DNA of 37,179 nt from NCBI GenBank assembly GCA_900320435.1, contig ONSH01000004.1, forward strand, positions 1 through 37,179, written 5' to 3'. This document shows positions 24,534-32,600 of this stretch, piece by piece. A program made the position numbers and the translations under genes. Origin of the DNA: an uncultured Prevotellaceae bacterium. Lineage in GTDB: Bacteria > Bacteroidota > Bacteroidia > Bacteroidales > Bacteroidaceae. The stretch's first letter is position 1; each line of letters opens with the position of its first letter. The notes beneath the pieces are model-generated. The model was given only the letters and a program-made list of their open reading frames with translations, was not told the origin of the DNA and searched no databases.

Positions 24534-24714
24534 GGGTGCAAGACCTCTTCGTGCATCCAGGCGGTGACGCTCTTGTGCATGCGCCTCTACAACAACGCCT
24601 TCACGCGTGAGATGACCGAGCGCAACGCCCCCCCTGCTCTACGACCTCTACGTCCATCGCGCCGACGACATCCGCCGCAAGGTCTCGGAGCTCAACCTTA
24701 ATCGCTCAAACTAA
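24534..24714 (+). pseudogene. Unidentified coding remnant with a C7 frameshift
   Basis: This is part of a ~495-base stretch (24449-24944) with no intact gene. A frame open from 24534 reads AVTLLCMRLYNNAFTREMTE and then meets a run of seven C (24628-24634). Dropping one C joins it to PLLYDLYVHRADDIRRKVSE, which ends at a TAA (24712-24714). The codon pattern looks like real coding DNA, but I do not recognise the protein. No start codon or ribosome site is convincing. It runs in the same frame into the rlmH remnant. Confidence 0.45.
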
Positions 24715-24903
24715 AACGCCCGTTCACTCCTCCTCGTTGTCGGCGGTCCTTACGGCTTCTCCCCTGCGGTGTACGAAAGGGCCGATGAAATGGTCTCTCT
24801 TTCGCAGATGACGCTCTCCCACCAGATGATACGTCTGCTCTTTGCCGAACTGCTCTATCGCGCCTTCACCATCCTCCACCACGAACCCTACCACCACGAG
24901 TGA
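24715..24903 (+). pseudogene. rlmH: 3' remnant of rlmH (23S rRNA pseudouridine-1915 N3-methyltransferase)
   Basis: The last ~62 codons of an rlmH gene. The translation contains LLLVVGGPYGFSPAVYERAD, then MTLSHQMIRLLFAE and YRAFTILHHEPYHHE before TGA. These match the C-terminal SPOUT knot of RlmH, with its SAM-binding GGPYG loop and the nearly invariant EPYHHE end. A full enzyme is about 157 residues. The N-terminal 60 percent is absent: upstream in frame is a TAA and then unrelated sequence. One residue in the conserved FxEQ(I/L)YRA segment is Leu instead of Gln. It is almost certainly non-functional, and a complete copy is expected elsewhere because the gene is nearly universal. Confidence 0.82.
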
Positions 24904-24944
24904 GGGGGGGTGTTTGCGTGAACTCCTGTATGGGATAACGTTAC

Positions 24945-27368
24945 CTAAACTTCCGAAGGAAGGATGCCATACTCCGCTTTGAAACAGCGGGTGAAGTAGC
25001 TGGGAGAATTAAAACCGCATTCCATCGCCACCTCACTCACATTGACACCGTTGCGCAACATTTGCATGGCTTTGGTCAGGCGGTGCTTGCGCACATATTC
25101 GTTGGCACTCATACCCGTCAGTGTCTTGATACGACGGTGAAGAGTAGAATAGCTTGTACACATCTCTCGCGCAATGAAGTTCACGTCAAAATCTGTTTGT
25201 AGCAGATTTTGCAAAATCAAACGGTCAAGTTTGTCTAAGAACTCTTTGTTTCTCTCATTGGCTTTCTTCTCATGAGCAGTCTCGTCCGCTTTGACTGCGA
25301 CACCGCCATCGTTCGCTTCCGGTTCAGGCACTCCCTGTCCCGCCTCCACAGCATACAGAACCGATAGTCGTTGGTCAAACTGTCTGCGCAAAGAAAGACG
25401 TTGCTGATACTGATGCCACTCGTACCAAATCAAGAGTGCAATCAGTAACAAATACACAATTCGTATCCACCACGTCCACCACCACGGCTGTGCAATATGG
25501 ACATCGCAGACGCGTTCCTCGCTCCATTGCCCTCCCGAGAGACGGTAGCGGACATGGAAACGATAGTGCCCGGGGCTTAGTTCCGAATAAAGCGCACGGC
25601 TGTCACGTGTCGGTCGCCTCCAGTCTCGGTCAAAACCCTCCAGCCAATAGGAATAGATGACAGACGACAGTTCCTTATAGGCGAACGACGAGAAATTGAA
25701 GCACAGATTATTCTGATTGTATGACAACTGTATGTCATCCGTCAGTCCGTCATAGTGTGGCACGTCGTTGATATCAACACTGGTAATACGGGGAGCGGGC
25801 TCTTTACCCTTGTGGGGACGCAGGGAAGAGGCTCTCAGTTCCACCAGGCCGCGCTGACTGCCGAGGAAAACGTGCCCGTCGGAGGTGTATATTATGGCAT
25901 CCTCGTTGTAGGTGTCGGACAACAGGCCCAAGGGGGAAAACACATTCCTGACGGTACCGTCTTTCCGGTTGATGACAGAAATTCCCATGTCTGTAGCAGC
26001 TATGATATTACCAGCGCCGTCCACGGCGACAGCTTCTACGCAGTTGTTGGCAATACCGTCGGAGGTCGTGAAATGTGTTACGCTGTCGTTGGCTATTATC
26101 AGCAGGCCATAACCGTTGCTACCGGCATAAATGGTATCGGCAGGTCCTTGCGTCACGCACACCACCTTGCCTTTGTTGTATATGGTACGAAAATCAGTTC
26201 CTTCCTTGAGAAAAATTCCACTTTCTGTAGCAACCCACAGACGATTTTGCCGGTCAATGAGCATCTGGTGAATCTTTTCCTCCGGCAAATAGGTAGTGTA
26301 GGAAAAGTTGCCATTGATTTGCTCCCTGGCCTCGATAAGTCCGCCGTCGAACGAGCCTATCCATGCCGTGCCGTCGTCAGCAAGACAGATATCGAAAATC
26401 TGTCGTGCCATAAGACCGTCGGTTTCATTCAAGTGACGCTCATCCACCCACACTCCTCCGCCACGAGTGGCAACCCAAAAACGGCCCTTTTCATCGGTGC
26501 GCATAGCGTAGGCACGCGGACCTTTATGGAAGATAAGTCGGCTCTGTCCCGTATGTGTGTCGAAGCGGAACACGTTGCCGTCCATGTCGCCGATGGCAAT
26601 GGTGCTGTCGGGCAATTCGGAGAAAGAGCGGATATTGCCGGAACTGCCGGCAATAGAGTGGTAGCACAAATCTCCTTCATCCAGGTCCAGCTGGTATATG
26701 CCGGCAAAGGTGGTGGCGAGCCACACGCTGCCCGAACGGTCGAGGTATATGTCGTTGATGTAGTCGCTTTCGATAACCGGGGGTTCGTCCGTGCTGCAAA
26801 AATGGCTTAATTTGGCTTTTGCGGGGTCGTAGATATAGAAGCCGTTATCTATCGTCGTAAAGATTTCATGTCCGTCTCTCAAGCGTACATAGTGCAAATC
26901 GTGGCGACGGCTCGTAATATTACCCCGTTGGATTCCCAATTCCTGTGCTCTCTCGATATAAGCAGTCTCGTTTGCCTCGTCAGCCTTTGATATGGGATAT
27001 TTCATACCCTCGGCACTGGCGAATGCCATCTTTCCGAGATCGAAACATAACAGACGGTAATCCCTGCCGCTCATCAGCAGCACGTTGCGCGCAGTGTCCT
27101 CCACGATATGGGTAATACCCTCAACGCGTTTCTCTCCGTCTTCCTCCACATAGAAGTTATCGAAGCGATGTCCGTCGAAACGTGTCAGTCCGTGGTTTGT
27201 GCCAAGCCAGAGATACCCCTGCCGATCCTGTATGATGGTGTTTACGACATTGCTGGCCAGTCCGTCCCGCGTGGTATAGTTGTTTGCACGGAAGATATTT
27301 GCCTGCGCCGCAATGTGATGTGCCGGCACAAACAAAAGAAACATGAATATGTGCAATATCCTTGTCAT
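24945..27368 (-). CDS. Membrane-spanning sensor-regulator: beta-propeller, Y_Y_Y domain and AraC HTH, no kinase, 807 aa
   Basis: A likely glycan-responsive transcription regulator. The order is a signal/anchor segment, a periplasmic two-component-type propeller (about 25-520, with repeats such as DRQGYLWLGTNHGLTRFDG), a Y_Y_Y domain (about 545-628, YSYWLEGFDRDWR and LSPGHYRFHVR), a Trp-rich transmembrane helix (about 630-652), a ~55-residue linker, and an AraC-type DNA-binding domain at the C-terminus (about 710-807, with VSEVAMECGFNSPSYFTRCFK). Hybrid two-component (HTCS) proteins have ~400 residues of kinase and receiver between the helix and HTH; none is here, so DNA binding would be at the membrane. 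The ATG at 27368 is used because the upstream TTG overlaps the -7 box. It is divergent from the lectin-like genes. Confidence 0.9.
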   Translation of the reverse strand: MTRILHIFMFLLFVPAHHIAAQANIFRANNYTTRDGLASNVVNTIIQDRQGYLWLGTNHGLTRFDGHRFDNFYVEEDGEKRVEGITHIVEDTARNVLLMSGRDYRLLCFDLGKMAFASAEGMKYPISKADEANETAYIERAQELGIQRGNITSRRHDLHYVRLRDGHEIFTTIDNGFYIYDPAKAKLSHFCSTDEPPVIESDYINDIYLDRSGSVWLATTFAGIYQLDLDEGDLCYHSIAGSSGNIRSFSELPDSTIAIGDMDGNVFRFDTHTGQSRLIFHKGPRAYAMRTDEKGRFWVATRGGGVWVDERHLNETDGLMARQIFDICLADDGTAWIGSFDGGLIEAREQINGNFSYTTYLPEEKIHQMLIDRQNRLWVATESGIFLKEGTDFRTIYNKGKVVCVTQGPADTIYAGSNGYGLLIIANDSVTHFTTSDGIANNCVEAVAVDGAGNIIAATDMGISVINRKDGTVRNVFSPLGLLSDTYNEDAIIYTSDGHVFLGSQRGLVELRASSLRPHKGKEPAPRITSVDINDVPHYDGLTDDIQLSYNQNNLCFNFSSFAYKELSSVIYSYWLEGFDRDWRRPTRDSRALYSELSPGHYRFHVRYRLSGGQWSEERVCDVHIAQPWWWTWWIRIVYLLLIALLIWYEWHQYQQRLSLRRQFDQRLSVLYAVEAGQGVPEPEANDGGVAVKADETAHEKKANERNKEFLDKLDRLILQNLLQTDFDVNFIAREMCTSYSTLHRRIKTLTGMSANEYVRKHRLTKAMQMLRNGVNVSEVAMECGFNSPSYFTRCFKAEYGILPSEV

Positions 27369-27377
27369 TTGACACCG

Positions 27378-27385
27378 CAAAGATA
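27378..27385 (-). promoter_or_regulatory. -7 element TATCTTTG for the sensor-regulator gene
   Basis: The minus strand reads TATCTTTG, an exact consensus match. Nine bases separate it from the ATG at 27368. The upstream TTG that would lengthen the frame overlaps it. Confidence 0.65.
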
Positions 27386-27481
27386 CTATTTTTTTTGCAA
27401 TGAAAGTTCGCCGGACTTGTTTTTGGAAGAAAAATGCTATCGAATGGCAAAATTTTGAAAAGCATAGTGAAGGAATGACCG

Positions 27482-27489
27482 TACTTTTG
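27482..27489 (+). promoter_or_regulatory. -7 element TACTTTTG for the 535-aa gene
   Basis: An exact consensus match 69 bases before the ATG at 27559. A TTTG at 27454-27457 lies 24 bases upstream, slightly long for a -33 element. The long leader and the position opposite the regulator gene make this the likely regulated promoter of the locus. Confidence 0.65.
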
Positions 27490-27558
27490 CACCGGATTTC
27501 TTCAATATGACAATCACATAACTATGATTTGACATCAACCAACTAAAATTCAAATAGC

Positions 27559-29166
27559 ATGAACAAAAAAACAATTACACTAATTCTAACGACCTTGCTC
27601 GCAGTGATGGGGGTAAAGGCAGATGTCATCCCGTCAAGCTACTACTCGGAGCCTGCCCAGGGAACGTTTTACATCTACAATGTCACTGAGGGCAAATTCC
27701 TGATGACTGCCGGAATCAGTGAAAATAACAATGCTTTGCAGACAAATCCGCAGGCCGTCACACTGACAAGTAATAGCGATGGTACTTACAAATTTTCCGG
27801 TAATGCTGGTTGTTTCGTAAAAATTGGCCATTTCAAGGGTATGTGGCTATGGCCAAGCGGCACAGACACCAATGTCCTTTCGTGGACTTTCAATGTCGAG
27901 GGAACCAAGACGTATAAGATTTCTGCCACTACGACCTCCACCGTTAGCGAGAATGGCGGTACGAAAGAACCCGGCACATATTATATAATTAATGAAGGCA
28001 ATCTGGGGGACAAGGATGATGCAGCAAATGCAGGCGTATATGCTTTGATTACAGAAGCGAGCTACTATAGTTATATAGCTTCTACAACAGCAACAATTCC
28101 AGCATCTTTCTATACAACTACAATCACGGCAGGAACCTATTATCTATATAATACTTATACAAACTGCTTTCTGTGTGACGGAAACAATTATGCAGGCTTG
28201 AGTAGTACACCTGAGACTATTACCATCACAGCTACTGGTGACAATTATTATATTCAGGTTAGCGACGGAGGCTATCTTCATTATAGTGACCAAGGCAAAG
28301 ATTTGGGTAATACGTGGGCAGATAACACATCAGACCAAACATGGAATTTTGAGTCCTTTCATGGCGCAACAGGTTTGTTTACGGTTAAGAATGTAACGAA
28401 TAATCTGTATCTTTATGCCTACTCTTCTGGTCCAGCAAACAAGGGCGCACAACTTTGGGGAACAGTCGATTCGAATAAATACGCATGGGCACTCATCTCA
28501 ACAACTGATTATGAGACTAATGTTACACTCAACGATACAGAAAACTTCAGTCCTGCGAATGACATTTTTGCAGCGAACGTCACCGTTAACCGCGCCATGA
28601 CAGCCAACGTTTGGAACACACTTGTTGTTCCTTTCGATATGGCCATTCCTTCTGGATGGACAGTGAAGGAACCTACAGCATTCGATGGCAGCACTCTGAC
28701 CTTTGGTGATGCTTCTTCTATCGTGGCTGGTAAGCCTTATATTGTGAAGCCTACAGAGGCTGTCACCAGTTTCTCTGCAACAAACGTGACATTGAAGAAA
28801 GACCTTGCCAACACCGAAGTTGGTGATGTGACCATGAAAGGAACATACGAGTATATTGACGCTATTGACCACAATTCTCAGACCAGTTATGTTGTGGGTC
28901 TCAAGAATGGCGCAACCAGTCTCTACAAGGTGAACAGCGCAGTGAGCCTGAAGCCCTTCCGCGCATACTTCACCGTTTCCGGCAATAATCCGGGTGCTCG
29001 TGTTGCCATCAGATTCGACGACGATACGACGGGAATCAACGTTTTGGAGGAAGAAAGTGCAAATGAAAATACGGGCATGAAAGACGGTAAGTATCTTGAG
29101 AATGGTCGGATAATCATCGTGAAGAACGGCGTAAAATACAGCACAAACGGTCAAATCGCTAAATAA
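27559..29166 (+). CDS. Secreted protein with two lectin-like modules and T9SS-like tail, 535 aa
   Basis: An exported protein of unknown ligand, probably glycan-binding. A signal peptide covers residues 1-21. Two copies of a repeated module lie at about 35-170 and 192-318; each opens with GTFYIYNVTEGKFL or GTYYLYNTYTNCFL and ends near an ALITEASY or WALISTTDY motif. A WNTLVVPFD...KPFRAYF domain follows (about 350-492). The C-terminus is DGKYLENGRIIIVKNGVKY, a common Prevotella-type sorting tail. The next large gene encodes a relative with the same start (IPPDYFSEVKSGTFYLYNV). The middle of the gene is visibly richer in A/T than its neighbours. No catalytic residues were seen; a beta-trefoil lectin is a possible fold, not proven. 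Confidence 0.85.
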   Translation: MNKKTITLILTTLLAVMGVKADVIPSSYYSEPAQGTFYIYNVTEGKFLMTAGISENNNALQTNPQAVTLTSNSDGTYKFSGNAGCFVKIGHFKGMWLWPSGTDTNVLSWTFNVEGTKTYKISATTTSTVSENGGTKEPGTYYIINEGNLGDKDDAANAGVYALITEASYYSYIASTTATIPASFYTTTITAGTYYLYNTYTNCFLCDGNNYAGLSSTPETITITATGDNYYIQVSDGGYLHYSDQGKDLGNTWADNTSDQTWNFESFHGATGLFTVKNVTNNLYLYAYSSGPANKGAQLWGTVDSNKYAWALISTTDYETNVTLNDTENFSPANDIFAANVTVNRAMTANVWNTLVVPFDMAIPSGWTVKEPTAFDGSTLTFGDASSIVAGKPYIVKPTEAVTSFSATNVTLKKDLANTEVGDVTMKGTYEYIDAIDHNSQTSYVVGLKNGATSLYKVNSAVSLKPFRAYFTVSGNNPGARVAIRFDDDTTGINVLEEESANENTGMKDGKYLENGRIIIVKNGVKYSTNGQIAK

Positions 29167-29173
29167 AAGGAGG
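29167..29173 (+). promoter_or_regulatory. Strong Shine-Dalgarno site before the 63-aa peptide gene
   Basis: AAGGAGG lies 9 bases before the ATG at 29183. Strong Shine-Dalgarno sequences are rare in Bacteroidetes and none as good was seen at the other genes here. It begins one base after the preceding stop codon. Confidence 0.8.
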
Positions 29174-29182
29174 ACTTAAAGA

Positions 29183-29374
29183 ATGAAAAAGATATATATT
29201 AAGCCGCAAAACACAGTGGTTTGCATCAACGTGGAATCGATGATAGCAAGCAGCATCAACGATGTCAGTGGTGCGGCAGGACTTGGAAAAGGTGGCAACA
29301 CTGATGATAGCGGTATTATCGAAGGCTTTGGCCGCGAAACAATCTCCGCTCCCGGTGCTTGGGAAGAATGGTAA
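29183..29374 (+). CDS. Small peptide of the MKKxYIKP type, 63 aa
   Basis: A short protein opening MKKIYIKPQNTVVCINVESM and continuing with SSINDVSGAAGLGKGG, ending in the Trp-rich GAWEEW. I know this pattern as a recurring, uncharacterised small-protein family in Prevotella and relatives (MKKxYIKPxxxxVxxxxESM, a Gly/Asp-rich middle, and an aromatic end). There is no hydrophobic signal peptide. The N-terminal 20 residues could serve as a leader and the Gly-rich part as a core, but no modifying enzyme is nearby. It lies 16 bases after the 535-aa gene, with a strong ribosome-binding site, and is followed by a terminator, so it is co-transcribed with that gene. Function unknown. Confidence 0.75.
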   Translation: MKKIYIKPQNTVVCINVESMIASSINDVSGAAGLGKGGNTDDSGIIEGFGRETISAPGAWEEW

Positions 29375-29403
29375 AGAATATATAGTTGATTTGTTCGTTG
29401 ACG

Positions 29404-29438
29404 ACAGGAGTCTTGCGAAATACAGGGCTCCTGTTTTT
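29404..29438 (+). terminator. Rho-independent terminator after the 63-aa peptide gene
   Basis: Seven-base arms ACAGGAG (29404-29410) and CTCCTGT (29428-29434) flank a 17-base loop and are followed by a T run. It closes the 535-aa/peptide transcript before the separate promoter at 29553. Confidence 0.75.
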
Positions 29439-29552
29439 GTTTCCAATGAAAGAATCTGTCAAAACCTAATACAAAACTGTGCAGAAAACGCTTTTGGAAG
29501 ATTTTTATCATAAGATGGCAGATTATTGACACCATATAATAAGGAAAGGCCC

Positions 29553-29560
29553 TACCTTTG
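29553..29560 (+). promoter_or_regulatory. -7 element TACCTTTG for the 1139-aa gene and glycan operon
   Basis: An exact consensus match 44 bases before the ATG at 29605, with a TTG 24 bases upstream (29526-29528). The close spacing downstream suggests it drives the lectin-like/PL11/GH30/GH43 run. Confidence 0.65.
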
Positions 29561-29604
29561 CAGCAGAAAAACCGAAATTAACCTGAATAAAATCCAACTC
29601 ATTT

Positions 29605-32600
29605 ATGCAAAACACAAAATGTTATTGTCTCGGGGCATGGATCCTTGCCATCATCGCGTGGTTCCTGCTTGTTTCACCGGCCAAGGCAGAGGTGATTCCA
29701 CCGGATTACTTCAGCGAAGTAAAGTCCGGCACATTCTATCTGTATAATGTGACGCAAGGCAAGTTTCTGGAGCGCCTGAGCAACAACTTCCCGGGGCTGA
29801 GCAGTGCACCTGCCGAAGTGAAGGTGGCAAAGAGCGGCACTGCATGGACCCTGATGTTCGCCGACGGAATGTACCTGAAGACCGGCTATTGGAACAACCA
29901 GTATCTGTGGACAGACGGCACTTCCGGGCTGAGTGAAAACCTGTGGGCCTTCGATGCCATCGGCAGCGGAGCCAATGTGTATCAGATTCACCGCACCGTC
30001 AGCGAGACTTTGAACGGTAAAACCGGCATTTTCTACGTCAACGGCACGAACGCCGACACGGAGCCCACGGAAGACTGCAAGTGGGCACTCATCAGTCCCA
30101 GCGACTATATCGCTATCGCAAAGGCTAACGCCATCCCGGCAAAGTATCGCAGCGAGGTGCCGACAGAGGAAGGACAGTATTATCTCTATGATATGCTCAA
30201 CCAGACCTTCCTCAACACTGCAAACCGCACGCTTAGCAGCGAACCGAAGGCCCCTGTGACATTCACACCGTCGGGGTCGTCGTTCCTCATCTCAGGCGAA
30301 AGCGGCAAATACCTCAAGATAGGTGTCTATAAAGGTCAGTACCTGTGGAGCGACGGCGATGCCAGCAGTACAAAGTGGACCCTCGAACCTGCTGCCGGAG
30401 AAGAAGACGAGAAACTGTTTTATATCTATACCAACAACTTCACGGAGACCGGCAGCGAGGTGTCCGGCAAGACGATGTATATCAATGGTACCAACGCCAC
30501 CAGCACAAAACCCGGATTTGCCCGCTGGGCCCTTATCACCGAGGATGACTACGTGGCATATCTCTCATCCGGCGAGGGTATCGTGGATCCCGGAGAGGTA
30601 ACAGCCAACAAAGCAACGATGGTGGCAGCCAAAGGCGATGCCACATCACTGCTGCAGAACCCGACATTCGAGCGCAGCAGCGACGGATGGTGGGGTGGCG
30701 AGCGCGGCCTGAATCAGCTCTATCGCGGCAGCGGCTACGCCTTTGAAGCCAGCGCGGACGGCAGCGTGATGCTGCAAACAGTGAAGAATATGCCAAAGGG
30801 AACCTACAAGGTGGTGGCGGCCGTGCGCGGCGCAAGCGGAACAACGGTATGTGCCCGCCTGGCCGACAATTCCGGCAGTGCCGTAGTGAACCACGGCACA
30901 AATGCCGTGACCGACCAGCTGAATATGAATGGCGTGAAGATGCCCTACACGGCTCTGGGCGGCTTCAACAGCGGAGAAAACGCTTTGGGATGGGATTGGG
31001 CCACGGCGACGGCTACGCTTAATGAGGACAGCAACCTGAAGATAGAATTTGTCACCGTGGGCAACGGGAAGGTGAGCGTATCCGATGTACACCTTTATTA
31101 TATGAGCGACGGCACAGACAACTATGCCGTGGAATATACCGACGGAGTGGATGCCACCGCACATGCCGTGACTTGCGATCTGACAGCAGCGAATCCCAAC
31201 CGTCTGTTCACCTCCACCGGCACCATCACCACCATCAACGATGCCAAACTGTACAACAACCTCGTGGGCGGCACTGTGGCCAACCTCGTGATTCGTGAAG
31301 GATATGATTTCACGGCAACGGCTGATTTCATCGCCAACAAGGCAACATACTACGGCAACATGACGGCCGGCACAGCAAAAACCATCTGTCTGCCGTTTGC
31401 CATCACGGGCGGTGCCAAGGGTTCGTTCTACGAGCCTAAGAACATCAGCGGCAGCACCCTCAACCTGACTGAAGTGAAGAGGCCCGAGGCAGGAAAGGCC
31501 TACTTGTATCGCGGCAACGAGGATGTCACCTCCGTGAGCGGCAGCGGCAACGTGAAAGCCACACCGGTGAGCACCCGGATGGAGGGCAGCTTTGTGGCAA
31601 CCAACGATGTTCCGGCAGGCAGCTACGTGCTCAGCGGGAGCACACTGAAGCGTGTCAGCGGCAGCGCATCCGTAGGAGCATTCAACGCATACGTCAAACT
31701 GGAGAGCAGCCAGAGCCGTTTGAACCTGAACTTCGACACCGACGAGGACGACGGTGTGTGGAAGAAACCGGAGGTGACCGTCGGCGACTTCACCGCCGGA
31801 CAGATATGCTATCTCTACAACACTGGTGCCAAGCGTTTCTACACGGAAGGCAACGACCATGGAACGCAAGCCAGCATCGGAGAGACGGGGCTGAAAGTGA
31901 AGTTTGTGCAGAACGGTGACGCCGTGAAACTGACAAACTATTCTGAAACGAAGACTGTGTGGCGCACAATGTTCATCACCACCAACGGTGCCATGTTCGT
32001 GGACGGTGAATCGGTGACGGAGTGCTACTGGCAAGTGGTACCGAGCGGTGAGAAAACATTCAAACTGATGATGGCGGTCCCCAACGTGACCTACAACCAG
32101 GCGAACTACCCCGGCGCGGTGATGGGTCTTGATCTCTTCGAGGCTGAACAGCAAACCCGTCTGGCAGCTTTTCTGTTTGCCGACGAAGAGCCGGGCGAAG
32201 GACTCTACCTCACCGACTGGGCCGTGGTAAGCATAGCCGACTATAATACATATATGGACGAAGTTGCCACCTACAAGACCGCTCTCCAGTTAAAGGATCT
32301 TATTGAAGAGGCTACTGCCGCCGGCATCGACGTATCGGACGAGCAGCTTATCTACGAGAATACGTCAAGCACACAGGAAGAATTGACCGCTGCCATCGTT
32401 AGCGTCACCAACAAGATGATTGAGGACGAACTGAAGGATGCTTCAAGAGAGAATCCTCTCGACCTGACGGCCAAGTTTATCACCAACCCGAGCTACGAGA
32501 ACAACGACAACGAGGGCTGGAGCGGCACAACGCCCACCATCGATGTGAACGCCAACCTGCAGAACGCAGAGTTCTTCAACAAGGAGACCGTCAACTACTA

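Noticed and set aside
29375..29604. A second small gene between the peptide gene and the 1139-aa gene
   Set aside because: The only open frame here is a shadow overlapping the peptide gene; the stretch is explained by a terminator and a promoter.
30646..32154. A 502-codon minus-strand frame inside the 1139-aa gene
   Set aside because: It is the complement of a clear secreted protein and has no family pattern, start signal or promoter.
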